In this document: positions 1-16,119 of the stretch, one piece after another
How the letters are laid out: each line of letters starts with the position of its first letter
Position numbering within the stretch: the stretch's first letter is position 1
Assembly: GCA_963842455.1 (NCBI GenBank)
Contig: CAWJHE010000017.1
Location: 1 to 64,000, forward strand
DNA from: CAWJHE01 sp963842455
GTDB lineage: Bacteria > Chloroflexota > Anaerolineae > Anaerolineales > UBA4823
Direction: 5' to 3'
Length of the DNA: 64,000 nucleotides
The notes under the pieces: model-generated
What the model was told of the DNA's origin: nothing
Seen by the model: only the letters and a program-made list of their open reading frames with translations
The model's database searches: none
Made by a program: the position numbers and the translations under genes

Positions 1-3
1 GTC

Positions 4-121
4 TCTTGGCAATGACCTACTCTCCCAGGGGGTCGCCCCCCAAGTACCATCGGCGCTAACAGCCTTAACGACCGGGTTCGAGATGGGACCGGGTGTACCA
101 CTGTCGCTCCAATCACCAAGA
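4..121 (-). rRNA. rrf: 5S rRNA, operon 1
   Basis: This is the last gene of operon 1, read right to left. The terminal helix is visible as the inverted pair at 1-9 and 116-124, and the internal sequence has the usual 5S pattern. It is essentially identical to the second copy at 5526-5643. The mature ends are estimates. The window starts at this gene, so the operon terminator lies outside. Confidence 0.9.
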
Positions 122-181
122 GACTCTTTTCACATTGTTAATTACCTTCTGAATAGATTGCGCTTTTTCTTGTCAAAGTCC

Positions 182-211
182 TCGAAAAGTTTCCAGTTCT
201 CCGCACCAAGG
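182..211 (-). other. 23S processing stem, operon 1 (3' strand)
   Basis: These 30 bases just after the 23S 3' end pair with 3175-3204 just before its 5' end. There are few mismatches and some G-U pairs. This is the expected long-range stem that RNase III cuts to release pre-23S rRNA. Confidence 0.7.
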
Positions 212-3172
<2,961 letters not shown>

Positions 3173-3174
3173 CT

Positions 3175-3204
3175 CCGTGATGCGGAGAAATCGAAACTCT
3201 TCGA
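3175..3204 (-). other. 23S processing stem, operon 1 (5' strand)
   Basis: These bases pair with 182-211 across the whole 23S gene, forming the RNase III processing stem. The same pair exists in operon 2. Confidence 0.7.
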
Positions 3205-3349
3205 TTCCTTTTACTTCACTTCTTTTCTTACTTTTTCTCTTGCGCCTTATCTATTCAGTTGGTAAGGTGCTCGGCGGTTCCCCGCCCATATACATCCCTC
3301 ATGTTCCCATCAGAGACATACATCGGCTTGGAACCCCTTCCCTTCAGAC

Positions 3350-3375
3350 AAAAATACCCGGCAAATCGCCGGGTA
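3350..3375 (-). terminator. Terminator-like hairpin in the 16S-23S spacer, operon 1
   Basis: On the minus strand an 8-bp perfect stem (3368-3375 with 3355-3362, loop of 5) is followed at once by five T (3354-3350). This is the shape of an intrinsic terminator, but it stands inside the rRNA operon between tRNA-Ala and 23S. It is conserved in operon 2. It may be overridden by rRNA antitermination or act as a checkpoint or processing element. Confidence 0.6.
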
Positions 3376-3473
3376 CTCTACCCTCTTCGATTTACCTTGT
3401 TCTTTTGCTATCCTGCTATCCAGCTATTCAAACGTTCTTCTTCCTCGTCGCATCCTCGAAAGTTTGCAGCTAG

Positions 3474-3546
3474 TGGAGATGAGGGGACTCGAACCCCTGA
3501 CTTCCGCCTTGCAAAGGCGGCGCTCTCCCATCTGAGCTACATCCCC
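3474..3546 (-). tRNA. tRNA-Ala (TGC)
   Basis: This is a 73-nt cloverleaf on the minus strand with acceptor GGGGATG/CATCTCC, anticodon loop CTTTGCAAG (anticodon TGC) and a T loop containing GGTTCGAGTCC. No CCA is encoded: the bases after the discriminator read CTA. It lies between tRNA-Ile and 23S in operon 1, a common position for this pair. Confidence 0.95.
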
Positions 3547-3612
3547 AGACAATTGCGCCTGGCATCCAAGCCCGGCTCTTACACCCGGCCAGTGCGCCAA
3601 TCACCTTGCTGT

Positions 3613-3689
<77 letters not shown>

Positions 3690-3837
3690 ATAAATATTCT
3701 CAGCGCCTTAGCAACTGAGGAGTGATAGGAAATTCTTCACTGAGATTTTCGTCTCGCCACCGCTGGCAAGACTTTTGGAGATCGAAGCTCTTCGCACTGC
3801 ATCATCTCTGATACCTTGCTCGCTTCTTCTCTCCCTA

Positions 3838-5345
<1,508 letters not shown>

Positions 5346-5400
5346 TATTTCTTCGCATCTTTCGACGCGTTATGTACTCTCCGAAATCTCAGGTTCTGTC

Positions 5401-5431
5401 TTTCCTATCACTCTTCAGTTGTTAAGGTGCT
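5401..5431 (-). other. 16S processing stem, operon 1
   Basis: This 31-base leader segment pairs over its full length with the segment just after 16S at 3702-3732. The only departures from Watson-Crick pairing are three positions that form G-U pairs. The identical arrangement in operon 2 (10692-10722 with 8992-9022) shows it is conserved. Confidence 0.8.
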
Positions 5432-5445
5432 AGCAAGCAGGCTGC

Positions 5446-5474
5446 ATTTTAGCAGCCCCATCTTAGCATGTCAA
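5446..5474 (-). promoter_or_regulatory. rRNA promoter of operon 1
   Basis: The minus strand shows TTGACA (5474-5469), a 17-base spacer and TAAAAT (5451-5446). The start would be near 5439, about 95 bases before 16S. The spacer and -10 region also form a 6-bp inverted repeat (5440-5445 with 5452-5457). This gives operon 1 its own promoter even though operon 2 lies directly upstream. Confidence 0.85.
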
Positions 5475-5495
5475 GGGTCTAATCTAACAGATGTG

Positions 5496-5522
5496 CTCTT
5501 CTATTTTTAGAGAAGAGAAAAA
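5496..5522 (-). terminator. Possible terminator after 5S of operon 2
   Basis: The 5S terminal helix is followed by five T on the minus strand (5522-5518). A 7-bp hairpin comes next (5511-5517 with 5496-5502). Either could end operon 2 transcription. Neither is a textbook terminator, so some read-through into operon 1 is possible. Confidence 0.45.
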
Positions 5523-5525
5523 GTC

Positions 5526-5643
5526 TCTTGGCAATGACCTACTCTCCCAGGGGGTCGCCCCCCAAGTACCATCGGCGCTAACAGCCTTAACGACCGGGTT
5601 CGAGATGGGACCGGGTGTACCACTGTCGCTCCAATCACCAAGA
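5526..5643 (-). rRNA. rrf: 5S rRNA, operon 2
   Basis: This is a second 5S copy, identical to the first over the visible length, including the closing helix (5523-5531 with 5638-5646). It is the last gene of operon 2. About 80 bases of non-coding DNA separate it from the promoter of operon 1. Confidence 0.93.
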
Positions 5644-5703
5644 GACTCTTTTCACATTGTTAATTACCTTCTGAATAGATTGCGCTTTTTCTTGTCAAAG
5701 TCC

Positions 5704-5733
5704 TCGAAAAGTTTCCAGTTCTCCGCACCAAGG
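5704..5733 (-). other. 23S processing stem, operon 2 (3' strand)
   Basis: Same segment as 182-211 of operon 1. It pairs with 8698-8727 upstream of the 23S 5' end. Confidence 0.65.
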
Positions 5734-8695
<2,962 letters not shown>

Positions 8696-8873
8696 CTCCG
8701 TGATGCGGAGAAATCGAAACTCTTCGATTCCTTTTACTTCACTTCTTTTCTTACTTTTTCTCTTGCGCCTTATCTATTCAGTTGGTAAGGTGCTCGGCGG
8801 TTCCCCGCCCATATACATCCCTCATGTTACCATCAGAGACATACATCGGCTTGGAACCCCTTCCCTTTCAGAC

Positions 8874-8899
8874 AAAAATACCCGGCAAATCGCCGGGTA
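8874..8899 (-). terminator. Terminator-like hairpin in the 16S-23S spacer, operon 2
   Basis: This is a copy of the hairpin at 3350-3375: an 8-bp stem and five T on the minus strand. Its conservation across two spacers that differ elsewhere argues that it has a role. Confidence 0.6.
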
Positions 8900-9127
8900 C
8901 TCTACCCTCTTCGATTTACCAGTGTATCAATTGTTTAACCAGCCAACAATTCTTTCAAGCTCTATTTTTCTCCAATAGATTTAAGTTGTTCAGCGCCTTA
9001 GCAACTGAGGAGTGATAGGAAATTCTTCACTGAGATTTTCGTCTCGCCACCGCTGGCAAGACTTTTGGAGATCGAAGCTCTTCGCACTGCATCATCTCTG
9101 ATACCTTGCTCGCTTCTTCTCTCCCTA

Positions 9128-10636
<1,509 letters not shown>

Positions 10637-10691
10637 TATTTCTTCGCATCTTTCGACGCGTTATGTACTCTCCGAAATCTCAGGTTCTGTC

Positions 10692-10722
10692 TTTCCTATC
10701 ACTCTTCAGTTGTTAAGGTGCT
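10692..10722 (-). other. 16S processing stem, operon 2
   Basis: These 31 bases are identical to 5401-5431 and pair with 8992-9022 after 16S, with three G-U pairs. Sequence upstream of this point is unrelated between the two operons, so the shared unit ends here. Confidence 0.8.
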
Positions 10723-10760
10723 ACAGCTTCTTTCTCTACTTCGCCTCTTACAGACTAAAC

Positions 10761-10783
10761 GCCGATGTCTCTTGGACATCGGC
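10761..10783 (-). other. Hairpin in the operon 2 leader
   Basis: A perfect 9-bp stem (10761-10769 with 10775-10783) and 5-base loop lie in the untranslated leader between the promoters and 16S. No T-run follows, so it is not a simple terminator. It may belong to an antitermination or folding leader. Confidence 0.5.
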
Positions 10784-10894
10784 TGGTCAGACCGACAAGC
10801 ATTTGCTTTGGTCTCTGACGCAGAGGCGTCATGGAAAATTGTCAGCGATCTGCCCTACTCGGGCGAGACCTGGTTTGTTTAAAGTGCGTTACCT

Positions 10895-10922
10895 ATTATA
10901 CGCATCTTGCGCTTCCTGTCAA
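10895..10922 (-). promoter_or_regulatory. rRNA promoter P2 of operon 2
   Basis: On the minus strand TTGACA (10922-10917), a 16-base spacer and perfect TATAAT (10900-10895). An AT-rich stretch directly upstream (about 10930-10955) could act as an UP element. The start would lie about 250 bases before 16S. Confidence 0.85.
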
Positions 10923-10998
10923 GAGGCCTGGCGGATTATTTTTCAAATTGCTTTCCGCTTGATTTCTTGGCCAGGCGCTGGCATCCACCAGCCGCAAG

Positions 10999-11026
10999 AT
11001 TATACGTCAATCCCATTCTTTGTCAA
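10999..11026 (-). promoter_or_regulatory. rRNA promoter P1 of operon 2
   Basis: This is a second consensus promoter 104 bases upstream of P2: TTGACA (11026-11021), 16-base spacer, TATAAT (11004-10999), minus strand. Two tandem strong promoters are typical of rRNA operons. Operon 1 shows only one. Confidence 0.8.
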
Positions 11027-11050
11027 GGGATTCCAGACGATTACTTATCC

Positions 11051-11263
11051 TCAGGAACTTGCTCCCTCATCTTGTTTCTTACTGCCAATTTCCACCAACT
11101 GAATCTGTACCTGGTAACGCTTTCCAGCAATCTCAACCTTCTGGTTAGCATAGTACCCACGTGAACCGGTTTTAAATTCTTTCGGGGTGATTGAAAGCAA
11201 AGCCAGCGACTGTCCCCGATCATCTTTTAATTCTGCCGCAATATACTTAGGGGTTTCATCCAT
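11051..11263 (-). CDS. Small hypothetical protein, 70 aa
   Basis: I do not recognise a family. The start ATG at 11263 is preceded by an AGG-containing ribosome site (AGCAGGTAAAAAA). The product is hydrophilic and mixed-charge, with alternating beta-like stretches (residues 5-25 and 40-60) and no signal peptide or membrane segment. A small single-domain fold is plausible. It lies between the rRNA promoters and an inverted repeat at 11302-11340. Its coding character is supported mainly by composition and the ribosome site. An overlapping frame at 11041-11223 looks less protein-like. Confidence 0.55.
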   Translation of the reverse strand: MDETPKYIAAELKDDRGQSLALLSITPKEFKTGSRGYYANQKVEIAGKRYQVQIQLVEIGSKKQDEGASS

Positions 11264-11301
11264 TTTTTTACCTGCTTTATCAATTTTCAGATGGATTAAG
11301 T

Positions 11302-11340
11302 AGCAAACACCTGAGTGAGGGGGGCACCCAGGTGTTTGCT
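11302..11340. other. Inverted repeat, 12-bp arms
   Basis: AGCAAACACCTG (11302-11313) is perfectly inverted at 11329-11340 around a G-rich 15-base loop. No T-run follows on either strand. It could be a transcript end or stability element upstream of the small gene at 11051-11263, or an operator. From here to 11752 I see no convincing gene; an 80- to 90-codon open frame on each strand near 11315-11622 lacks support. Confidence 0.5.
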
Positions 11341-11752
11341 AAGATATTCTATCAAAGAATGCGAAAAACGCAAGGGTATTTATGGAATTTTTAAAATTGA
11401 TCTGGTTGTCTCACAAGTTTTGATAATTTTGAACCCGGAATTCCCTAGTAAGACCATTTCGTCACAAATTTCCTTGTTGGATATAATGCACACTAGAAAA
11501 CCATTTAAAGCCATCCAAATGATGAACCGCAATCCAAATGCGCCTACACCAGGAGCGCAAATGGCATACCAGGTGAACGGCGAGTCAAAGCGATAGAAGA
11601 AATTGCAGCTGTAATCTTTCATTCATGGATTGAATCGACCTGGTTTTTCTACCCCAGCAGGCTTACACTAGCCGCCTTGGATGACCTGGATACCAAGGAT
11701 GAATCTTGGCAAACAGATACTCAATTAGACCTAACAAACAACGACTTAAGCT

Positions 11753-11785
11753 AAAAACCGCTCCACACTTGGTGTTGAACGGTTT
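11753..11785 (-). terminator. Intrinsic terminator, minus strand
   Basis: An imperfect hairpin (AAACCG...CGGTTT outer arms, ACAC/GTGT inner arms) is followed on the minus strand by a run of T (complement of the A-run at 11753-11757). It would end transcription of the DUF362/esterase operon that reads toward it. Confidence 0.6.
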
Positions 11786-11786
11786 G

Positions 11787-11801
11787 TTGTAGCTGTGCCC
11801 C
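11787..11801. repeat. Possible attachment-site repeat, left
   Basis: TTGTAGCTGTGCCCC is repeated exactly at 22257-22271, where it overlaps the 3' end of tRNA-Glu. With one mismatch the match extends to 19 bases. It may mark the left edge of an integrated segment. Confidence 0.4.
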
Positions 11802-11866
11802 TACGGAAGTACCGTACGTTAACGTGTCTTAGCCGCGAAAGGGTGGCTTATTCGGGCCACGGCTTT

Positions 11867-11939
11867 TTAGCCAGTAGCCAGCCCAAGCGCTGACACTTCT
11901 AATCCACTTTTCCAAGATTGCGTTTCTGTATTTTCTATA
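11867..11939 (-). pseudogene. Remnant of an aldo/keto reductase N-terminus
   Basis: Directly after the DUF362 stop codon and an AAGGAG site, the minus strand encodes SGLEVSALGL, the characteristic N-terminal strand of aldo/keto reductases; compare the start of the gene at 20512. One base is missing upstream of it, so QKRNLGK falls in another frame. The frame ends in TAA after about 20 codons and nothing of the rest of the enzyme follows. It reads as a gene cut off at the edge of the accessory block. Confidence 0.6.
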
Positions 11940-11944
11940 GCTCC

Positions 11945-13000
11945 TTAGTCGATACTGACCAGTTCATACTTGCGGCTACCCAGACCAATTGCTTCGCCGT
12001 GTTCCAGGGTATGGATACCATTGCGGGATTCCATCCGCGCAATCAAATCTTTGCCGTCCAGCGCGGCATAGACCAGATCCACACAAGCCTGATCCAATGC
12101 TACCGGATCCAATGACGCCAGGATGCCAATATCCTGCATGGTTGGCACTGCGGGACTATTGTCGCAATCGCAGTCAACCGACAAATTGTTCATCACATTG
12201 ATATACAGGATGTTTTCACCCAGGTAGTCGGCCACGCCTTTGGCCGCTTCCGCCATTGACTCAAGAAAACTACCCTGGTCGCCGCCCCAGGGAGAAGTCG
12301 AACTGGCGCCAGCGGTGTGAATCAGGCATTTTCCCGCCGTAGATGCGATGCCAATCGACATATTTTTAATCACCCCGCCAAACCCACCCATGGCATGGCC
12401 CTTGAAGTGGGCCAGGTTGAGCATAAAATCGTAGTTGGCAAAATGAGAACCGACCACGGCTTCGGTGAGATGTTTTCCTCCCACAATTGGGATGTTCAGC
12501 GTTCCTTCAGCATCCATGATATCCACCGGCGCAATGCCCGTAAAGCCATGCTCTTCCATAACCTGTTGGTGCGAGGCTGTGTTTGCGCGCCCGCCGCCAT
12601 AGGCTGTATTACATTCCACAATCGTGCCATTGACTTCTTGCACCAGCGGCGCGATCAGTTCAGGGGACAGGAAATAATGCCCACCCGGTTCGCCGCTGGA
12701 AATCTTCACGGCAACCTTGCCTTGCGCCGCCCGGCCTAGTGTTTGATATATTTTCAGCAACCCATCGGCGCTGATGGCGGTGGTCATATAGACTGCGGCA
12801 AGGTTCTTAACCACAGGTGTTTCTGTGGCTGGTTTGGTGGTGGCAGTGGCTTCCGTTGTAGGTGTGGGTGCTTGGGTTGGTTGAGCGGTCTGAGTGGCGG
12901 TTGGCGTCAAAGGGATTATTTTCTGACAGCCAGCCAGAAACGCCCCCGTTGCCAACGCCATCAAGCGCAGGAAGTCCCGTCGGGAAAAGTTTTGTTTCAT
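11945..13000 (-). CDS. DUF362-domain lipoprotein with twin-arginine signal
   Basis: The 351-aa product starts at the ATG at 13000 (an upstream in-frame start is less likely). Residues 6-25 form a twin-arginine signal, SRRDFLRL, ending in the lipobox FLAGC (Cys25), so it should be exported folded and anchored by lipid. A Thr/Pro/Ala-rich linker follows (about 28-55). The rest matches the DUF362 pattern, with HFKGHAMGGFGG near residue 215. The family is often linked to iron-sulfur proteins, but no CxxCxxC cluster is seen here. Its biochemical role is unknown. It is the last intact gene of a minus-strand trio with two lipoprotein esterases. Confidence 0.8.
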   Translation of the reverse strand: MKQNFSRRDFLRLMALATGAFLAGCQKIIPLTPTATQTAQPTQAPTPTTEATATTKPATETPVVKNLAAVYMTTAISADGLLKIYQTLGRAAQGKVAVKISSGEPGGHYFLSPELIAPLVQEVNGTIVECNTAYGGGRANTASHQQVMEEHGFTGIAPVDIMDAEGTLNIPIVGGKHLTEAVVGSHFANYDFMLNLAHFKGHAMGGFGGVIKNMSIGIASTAGKCLIHTAGASSTSPWGGDQGSFLESMAEAAKGVADYLGENILYINVMNNLSVDCDCDNSPAVPTMQDIGILASLDPVALDQACVDLVYAALDGKDLIARMESRNGIHTLEHGEAIGLGSRKYELVSID

Positions 13001-13023
13001 TATATTTTCTCCTAAGAATCCTT

Positions 13024-14127
13024 TTATTTCCAAAACCAAATCAGGCCATTATAGGTGTATTCCATTGCTGCCTGACCGTTATGTGAATATCCGTCCTTAA
13101 TCCGAAATGCGATATTTCCGGACACTTCACTATCAGCCGATATGAAATTTCCACTCGGCATACCAATCATTCCTTCAAACTGGCTCGTGAAATGTCCGTA
13201 TTCAAAGTCGTTCGTTCCGGTAATCGCATAGATAAAAAAATCGTCCGGGCTGTGACCGGATGCAGTGACTGCCGCATCTACATCATCGCCCTCATAATCC
13301 ATCGCTCCGCTCATCGGCAGGAAATATCGGAATTCATCCAGACAATTCACAAAGGTATACCACGTGGTAACAGAGCCCATCGAAAATCCGCCAAATGCAC
13401 GATGGTCTCTGGAAATCTTAATATCCTCCGGCGATGTACTTTCCGCATATGTCGAGTAGGTTCCTTCCACAGCAGGAATCAGGTCATTTACCAGTTCATT
13501 GTGATAATTGACCGTCAGAGTATAAAACGCCAAGGTATAGTCTCCACTATCCTCCGGACTTTCATTGTTGTAGGTAGGACATACAATGATAAGCGGCTCA
13601 ACCTCTCCATTCTCTATGGCATGATCAATGACATTTTTAAAGGAATTCGGATTATTCGGTGTACCAAGGGTTGTTGTTTCATTACTCCAGCCGCCATGCA
13701 TCAGATAAAAAACATTGTACTTATTATCTTCAGAGTACCCATATGGCAGATATACGATTGCTCTTTTGGTAAGCAGCTTACTTCCTTGTTCATATGTTTT
13801 CGATTCATAGGTATTGTAGGTGAGTTCCACCAAAGTTCCCAGCTGATCTGCAGGCTGGAAATACTCCTGCGGAATAATAGCAAGTTCTTGCGGAACAGGA
13901 TGCTCACTACCGCTTTCCGTGTTCATGTAAGCTTCTGTCTCCTGTACTGCTTCCACCTGTGCTGGTTCATCTTGTACTGGTTCCGCCTGCACTGTTTCAC
14001 TGGCTGCATTATCCTGTACGTCAGGGACCGGAGTAACATCCGATGCATTCGGGCTGCCACATGCCGCAAGCAAACCGATAAGAAACAGCGACACAACCAT
14101 CTTTCCCAGCCTTCTTTTTGTTCTCAT
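13024..14127 (-). CDS. Secreted alpha/beta-hydrolase lipoprotein, esterase D/CE1-like
   Basis: 367 aa from the ATG at 14127, which has GAGG upstream; an in-frame start at 14175 would overlap the upstream gene. The signal peptide ends in LLAAC (Cys23), followed by an acidic Gln/Pro/Val-rich linker to about residue 70. The catalytic domain shows YLMHGG (141-146), the nucleophile elbow GFSMGS (Ser249) and a C-terminal His (GYSHNG, His349). This fits the feruloyl/acetyl-xylan esterase-like branch that removes acyl groups from polysaccharides. Composition and linker style resemble Clostridia more than the neighbours, which suggests transfer. Confidence 0.82.
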   Translation of the reverse strand: MRTKRRLGKMVVSLFLIGLLAACGSPNASDVTPVPDVQDNAASETVQAEPVQDEPAQVEAVQETEAYMNTESGSEHPVPQELAIIPQEYFQPADQLGTLVELTYNTYESKTYEQGSKLLTKRAIVYLPYGYSEDNKYNVFYLMHGGWSNETTTLGTPNNPNSFKNVIDHAIENGEVEPLIIVCPTYNNESPEDSGDYTLAFYTLTVNYHNELVNDLIPAVEGTYSTYAESTSPEDIKISRDHRAFGGFSMGSVTTWYTFVNCLDEFRYFLPMSGAMDYEGDDVDAAVTASGHSPDDFFIYAITGTNDFEYGHFTSQFEGMIGMPSGNFISADSEVSGNIAFRIKDGYSHNGQAAMEYTYNGLIWFWK

Positions 14128-14140
14128 TCTCCATACCTCT

Positions 14141-15238
14141 TCAGTCCATCTGGTTTTCCCAAAATTTAACCGCATGATCTATCCACCCTTCAGCAATCGT
14201 CCCTTCGCCAAGGCCGAACCCGTGCGGTAAATTATCAAAAATCTCAATCTCTGCGTCCGTTCCGTTTGCCTTGATCTGATTAATGCGGTTCTTCATGATG
14301 CGATAGCTTGCAATGCCGTCGCTGGTGCCCACACATGCATAGGTCGGCGGCTCATCTCCGTTCACTTCGGTAAGCCCCGTATATTGCATGATAACCGCTG
14401 CAGGTCTCGGATACTCCGCTTCTCCATAGGCTGCTGTTCCGTGTGATCCAAGCCAGGCTGCCATCCGCGCACCTGCAGAGCCTCCCCACAGGGAATAATC
14501 CACTGTATTAACCTTAAGTGCATCCGCATGTTCAAAAATAAAGGCGATCGCTCGCGCAAGATCCTCGCTGGCTGTCTCGGCTCCTGGCCGGTAAATCAGT
14601 GCGAATGCGTTATATCCCTTTTTCGATAATTCCAATGCGTGCGGGAAGCTGTCATGCATGGCTCCTACATATGCAAAGGCGCCACCGGCATTCACTATGG
14701 CAAATTTCTCCCCCAACTTCCCCCGGAAAAAGAAAAGTCCGGTATTTTCCTTGGCAGGATCAGCGGCTTTTTCTTCATCCGTGTAGATGTCATAAAAAAT
14801 CTGTTCCCCCGCCTCTGCTTTGGTTTTCATGAAATTTACTATTTCGACTGTCTGGTCGGTATTCACATAGGTGTAATAAGCCAGGATGCTCCCTACCTCA
14901 CGCAGAGTCTGGTTTGTATCAATCGTCCTGTCGGCAGGAAAAATCAGTCTCCCGTATCCTTCAAAGGCAGGATCATCTATGACATCCCATACTTTTGTGT
15001 CCGCCGTGTAGCCAGTCTTTATATAATCTTCTGGCACAGCTGTGGATATCTCGATATCCGTGACTGCTGCTGTACCAGATTCATTCGTTGCAGCCTGTCC
15101 TTTATCGACAGCTTCCACGACTGATTCTGCTCTTGATGAAGAAATCTGCACATCTGTTGTATTGCTACCACATCCTGTAAGAAGCGCAATGAACATCAAA
15201 TAGATGGCAAATACCACTCCGTATTTTCTATATTGCAT
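14141..15238 (-). CDS. Secreted alpha/beta-hydrolase lipoprotein, acetyl-esterase-like
   Basis: 365 aa from the ATG at 15238, chosen because AAGGAG lies 7 bases upstream and the signal peptide begins there. The lipobox is LLTGC (Cys23). Family signs are the oxyanion loop NAGGAF (183-188), GGSAG with nucleophile Ser254, Asp307 and His339 (LPHGFG), as in BD-FAE/acetyl esterases. It is first in a minus-strand operon with a second esterase and the DUF362 protein, and is divergent from a two-component system 209 bases away. The pairing suggests induction by an external signal and processing of acylated substrates outside the cell. Confidence 0.82.
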   Translation of the reverse strand: MQYRKYGVVFAIYLMFIALLTGCGSNTTDVQISSSRAESVVEAVDKGQAATNESGTAAVTDIEISTAVPEDYIKTGYTADTKVWDVIDDPAFEGYGRLIFPADRTIDTNQTLREVGSILAYYTYVNTDQTVEIVNFMKTKAEAGEQIFYDIYTDEEKAADPAKENTGLFFFRGKLGEKFAIVNAGGAFAYVGAMHDSFPHALELSKKGYNAFALIYRPGAETASEDLARAIAFIFEHADALKVNTVDYSLWGGSAGARMAAWLGSHGTAAYGEAEYPRPAAVIMQYTGLTEVNGDEPPTYACVGTSDGIASYRIMKNRINQIKANGTDAEIEIFDNLPHGFGLGEGTIAEGWIDHAVKFWENQMD

Positions 15239-15447
15239 ACTGCCACTCCTTATGGTAGTCTCCGAACAGTCATCCCATAATCGTTTCATCATGCACAAAT
15301 GCCAAATCTCTGGCGTACGTTCCTCCGCCATTGATATCATAAGGAAGATATGTGATGAAAGTGTGAGAAAATTCGCAGGCTTTTGTGAGATTTCTTTTAT
15401 GTTCTTTTTTCAGATGTTATACTGAAAACGAAGGAATGTGATGAATA

Positions 15448-16119
15448 ATGGCGAAGCTCCTAATTGTGGACGACGATCTGCATTTACGTAAACTTGTTCT
15501 GACTTATGCGGAGGTTGCAGGGTATCAATGCGATGAGGCGGATTCAGGCGCCAGGGCGCTTGAAAAAATGCGAACAACCGCTCATGATCTCATTCTGCTG
15601 GATGTGATGATGCCAGGCATAGACGGTTTTGTTGTGCTGGCAAAAATCCGAGAGGTTAGCCAGGTGCCCGTAATCATGATGACTGCGAAAAACGAGGAAT
15701 TTGACAAGTTACTGGGCTTCAATCTTGGTGTTGATGATTATGTATCCAAACCGTTCAGCCCCAAAGAACTGATGGCTCGCGTGGGTGCGGTGCTCAAAAG
15801 AACGAGTCGGAAATATGGAGAAGTGCTGGAATACGGTAAGTTACAAATCTCCCCTGAAGGGAGGACGGTGTCCATTTCCGGAGACAGAATTTCCTTACCT
15901 CCCAAAGAGTTTGATCTTTTGCTCAAGTTGGTACAGAATGAGCATATCGTTCTAAGCCGTGAGAAGCTTCTGGAGACAGTATGGGGGTTTGAGTATTTTG
16001 GAGACACCAGAACAGTGGACACGCATGTCAAAGCACTGCGTGAGCATTTGGGTCCTTATCGCAAATACATCCAGACAGTCTGGGGGGTGGGGTATAAATT
16101 TGAATATAAAGAAGAATGA
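15448..16119 (+). CDS. OmpR/PhoB-family response regulator
   Basis: 223 aa, full length. The receiver domain (1-115) has the acidic pair Asp8/Asp9, phospho-acceptor Asp52, Thr79 and Lys101. The winged-helix DNA-binding domain (about 125-220) ends in VWGVGYKF, the normal wing signature. The coding sequence overlaps the start of the kinase gene behind it. The likely target is the divergent esterase operon or its own promoter in 15239-15447. Since the partner kinase is broken, this regulator may be orphaned or served by another kinase. Confidence 0.92.
   Translation: MAKLLIVDDDLHLRKLVLTYAEVAGYQCDEADSGARALEKMRTTAHDLILLDVMMPGIDGFVVLAKIREVSQVPVIMMTAKNEEFDKLLGFNLGVDDYVSKPFSPKELMARVGAVLKRTSRKYGEVLEYGKLQISPEGRTVSISGDRISLPPKEFDLLLKLVQNEHIVLSREKLLETVWGFEYFGDTRTVDTHVKALREHLGPYRKYIQTVWGVGYKFEYKEE

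Noticed and set aside
11315..11622. Frames of 80-93 codons on both strands
   Set aside because: No family likeness, no clear ribosome site, and the composition is that of non-coding DNA.
12317..15124. Plus-strand frames of 140-325 codons
   Set aside because: They are shadows opposite the DUF362 and esterase genes, which have signal peptides, active sites and ribosome sites.
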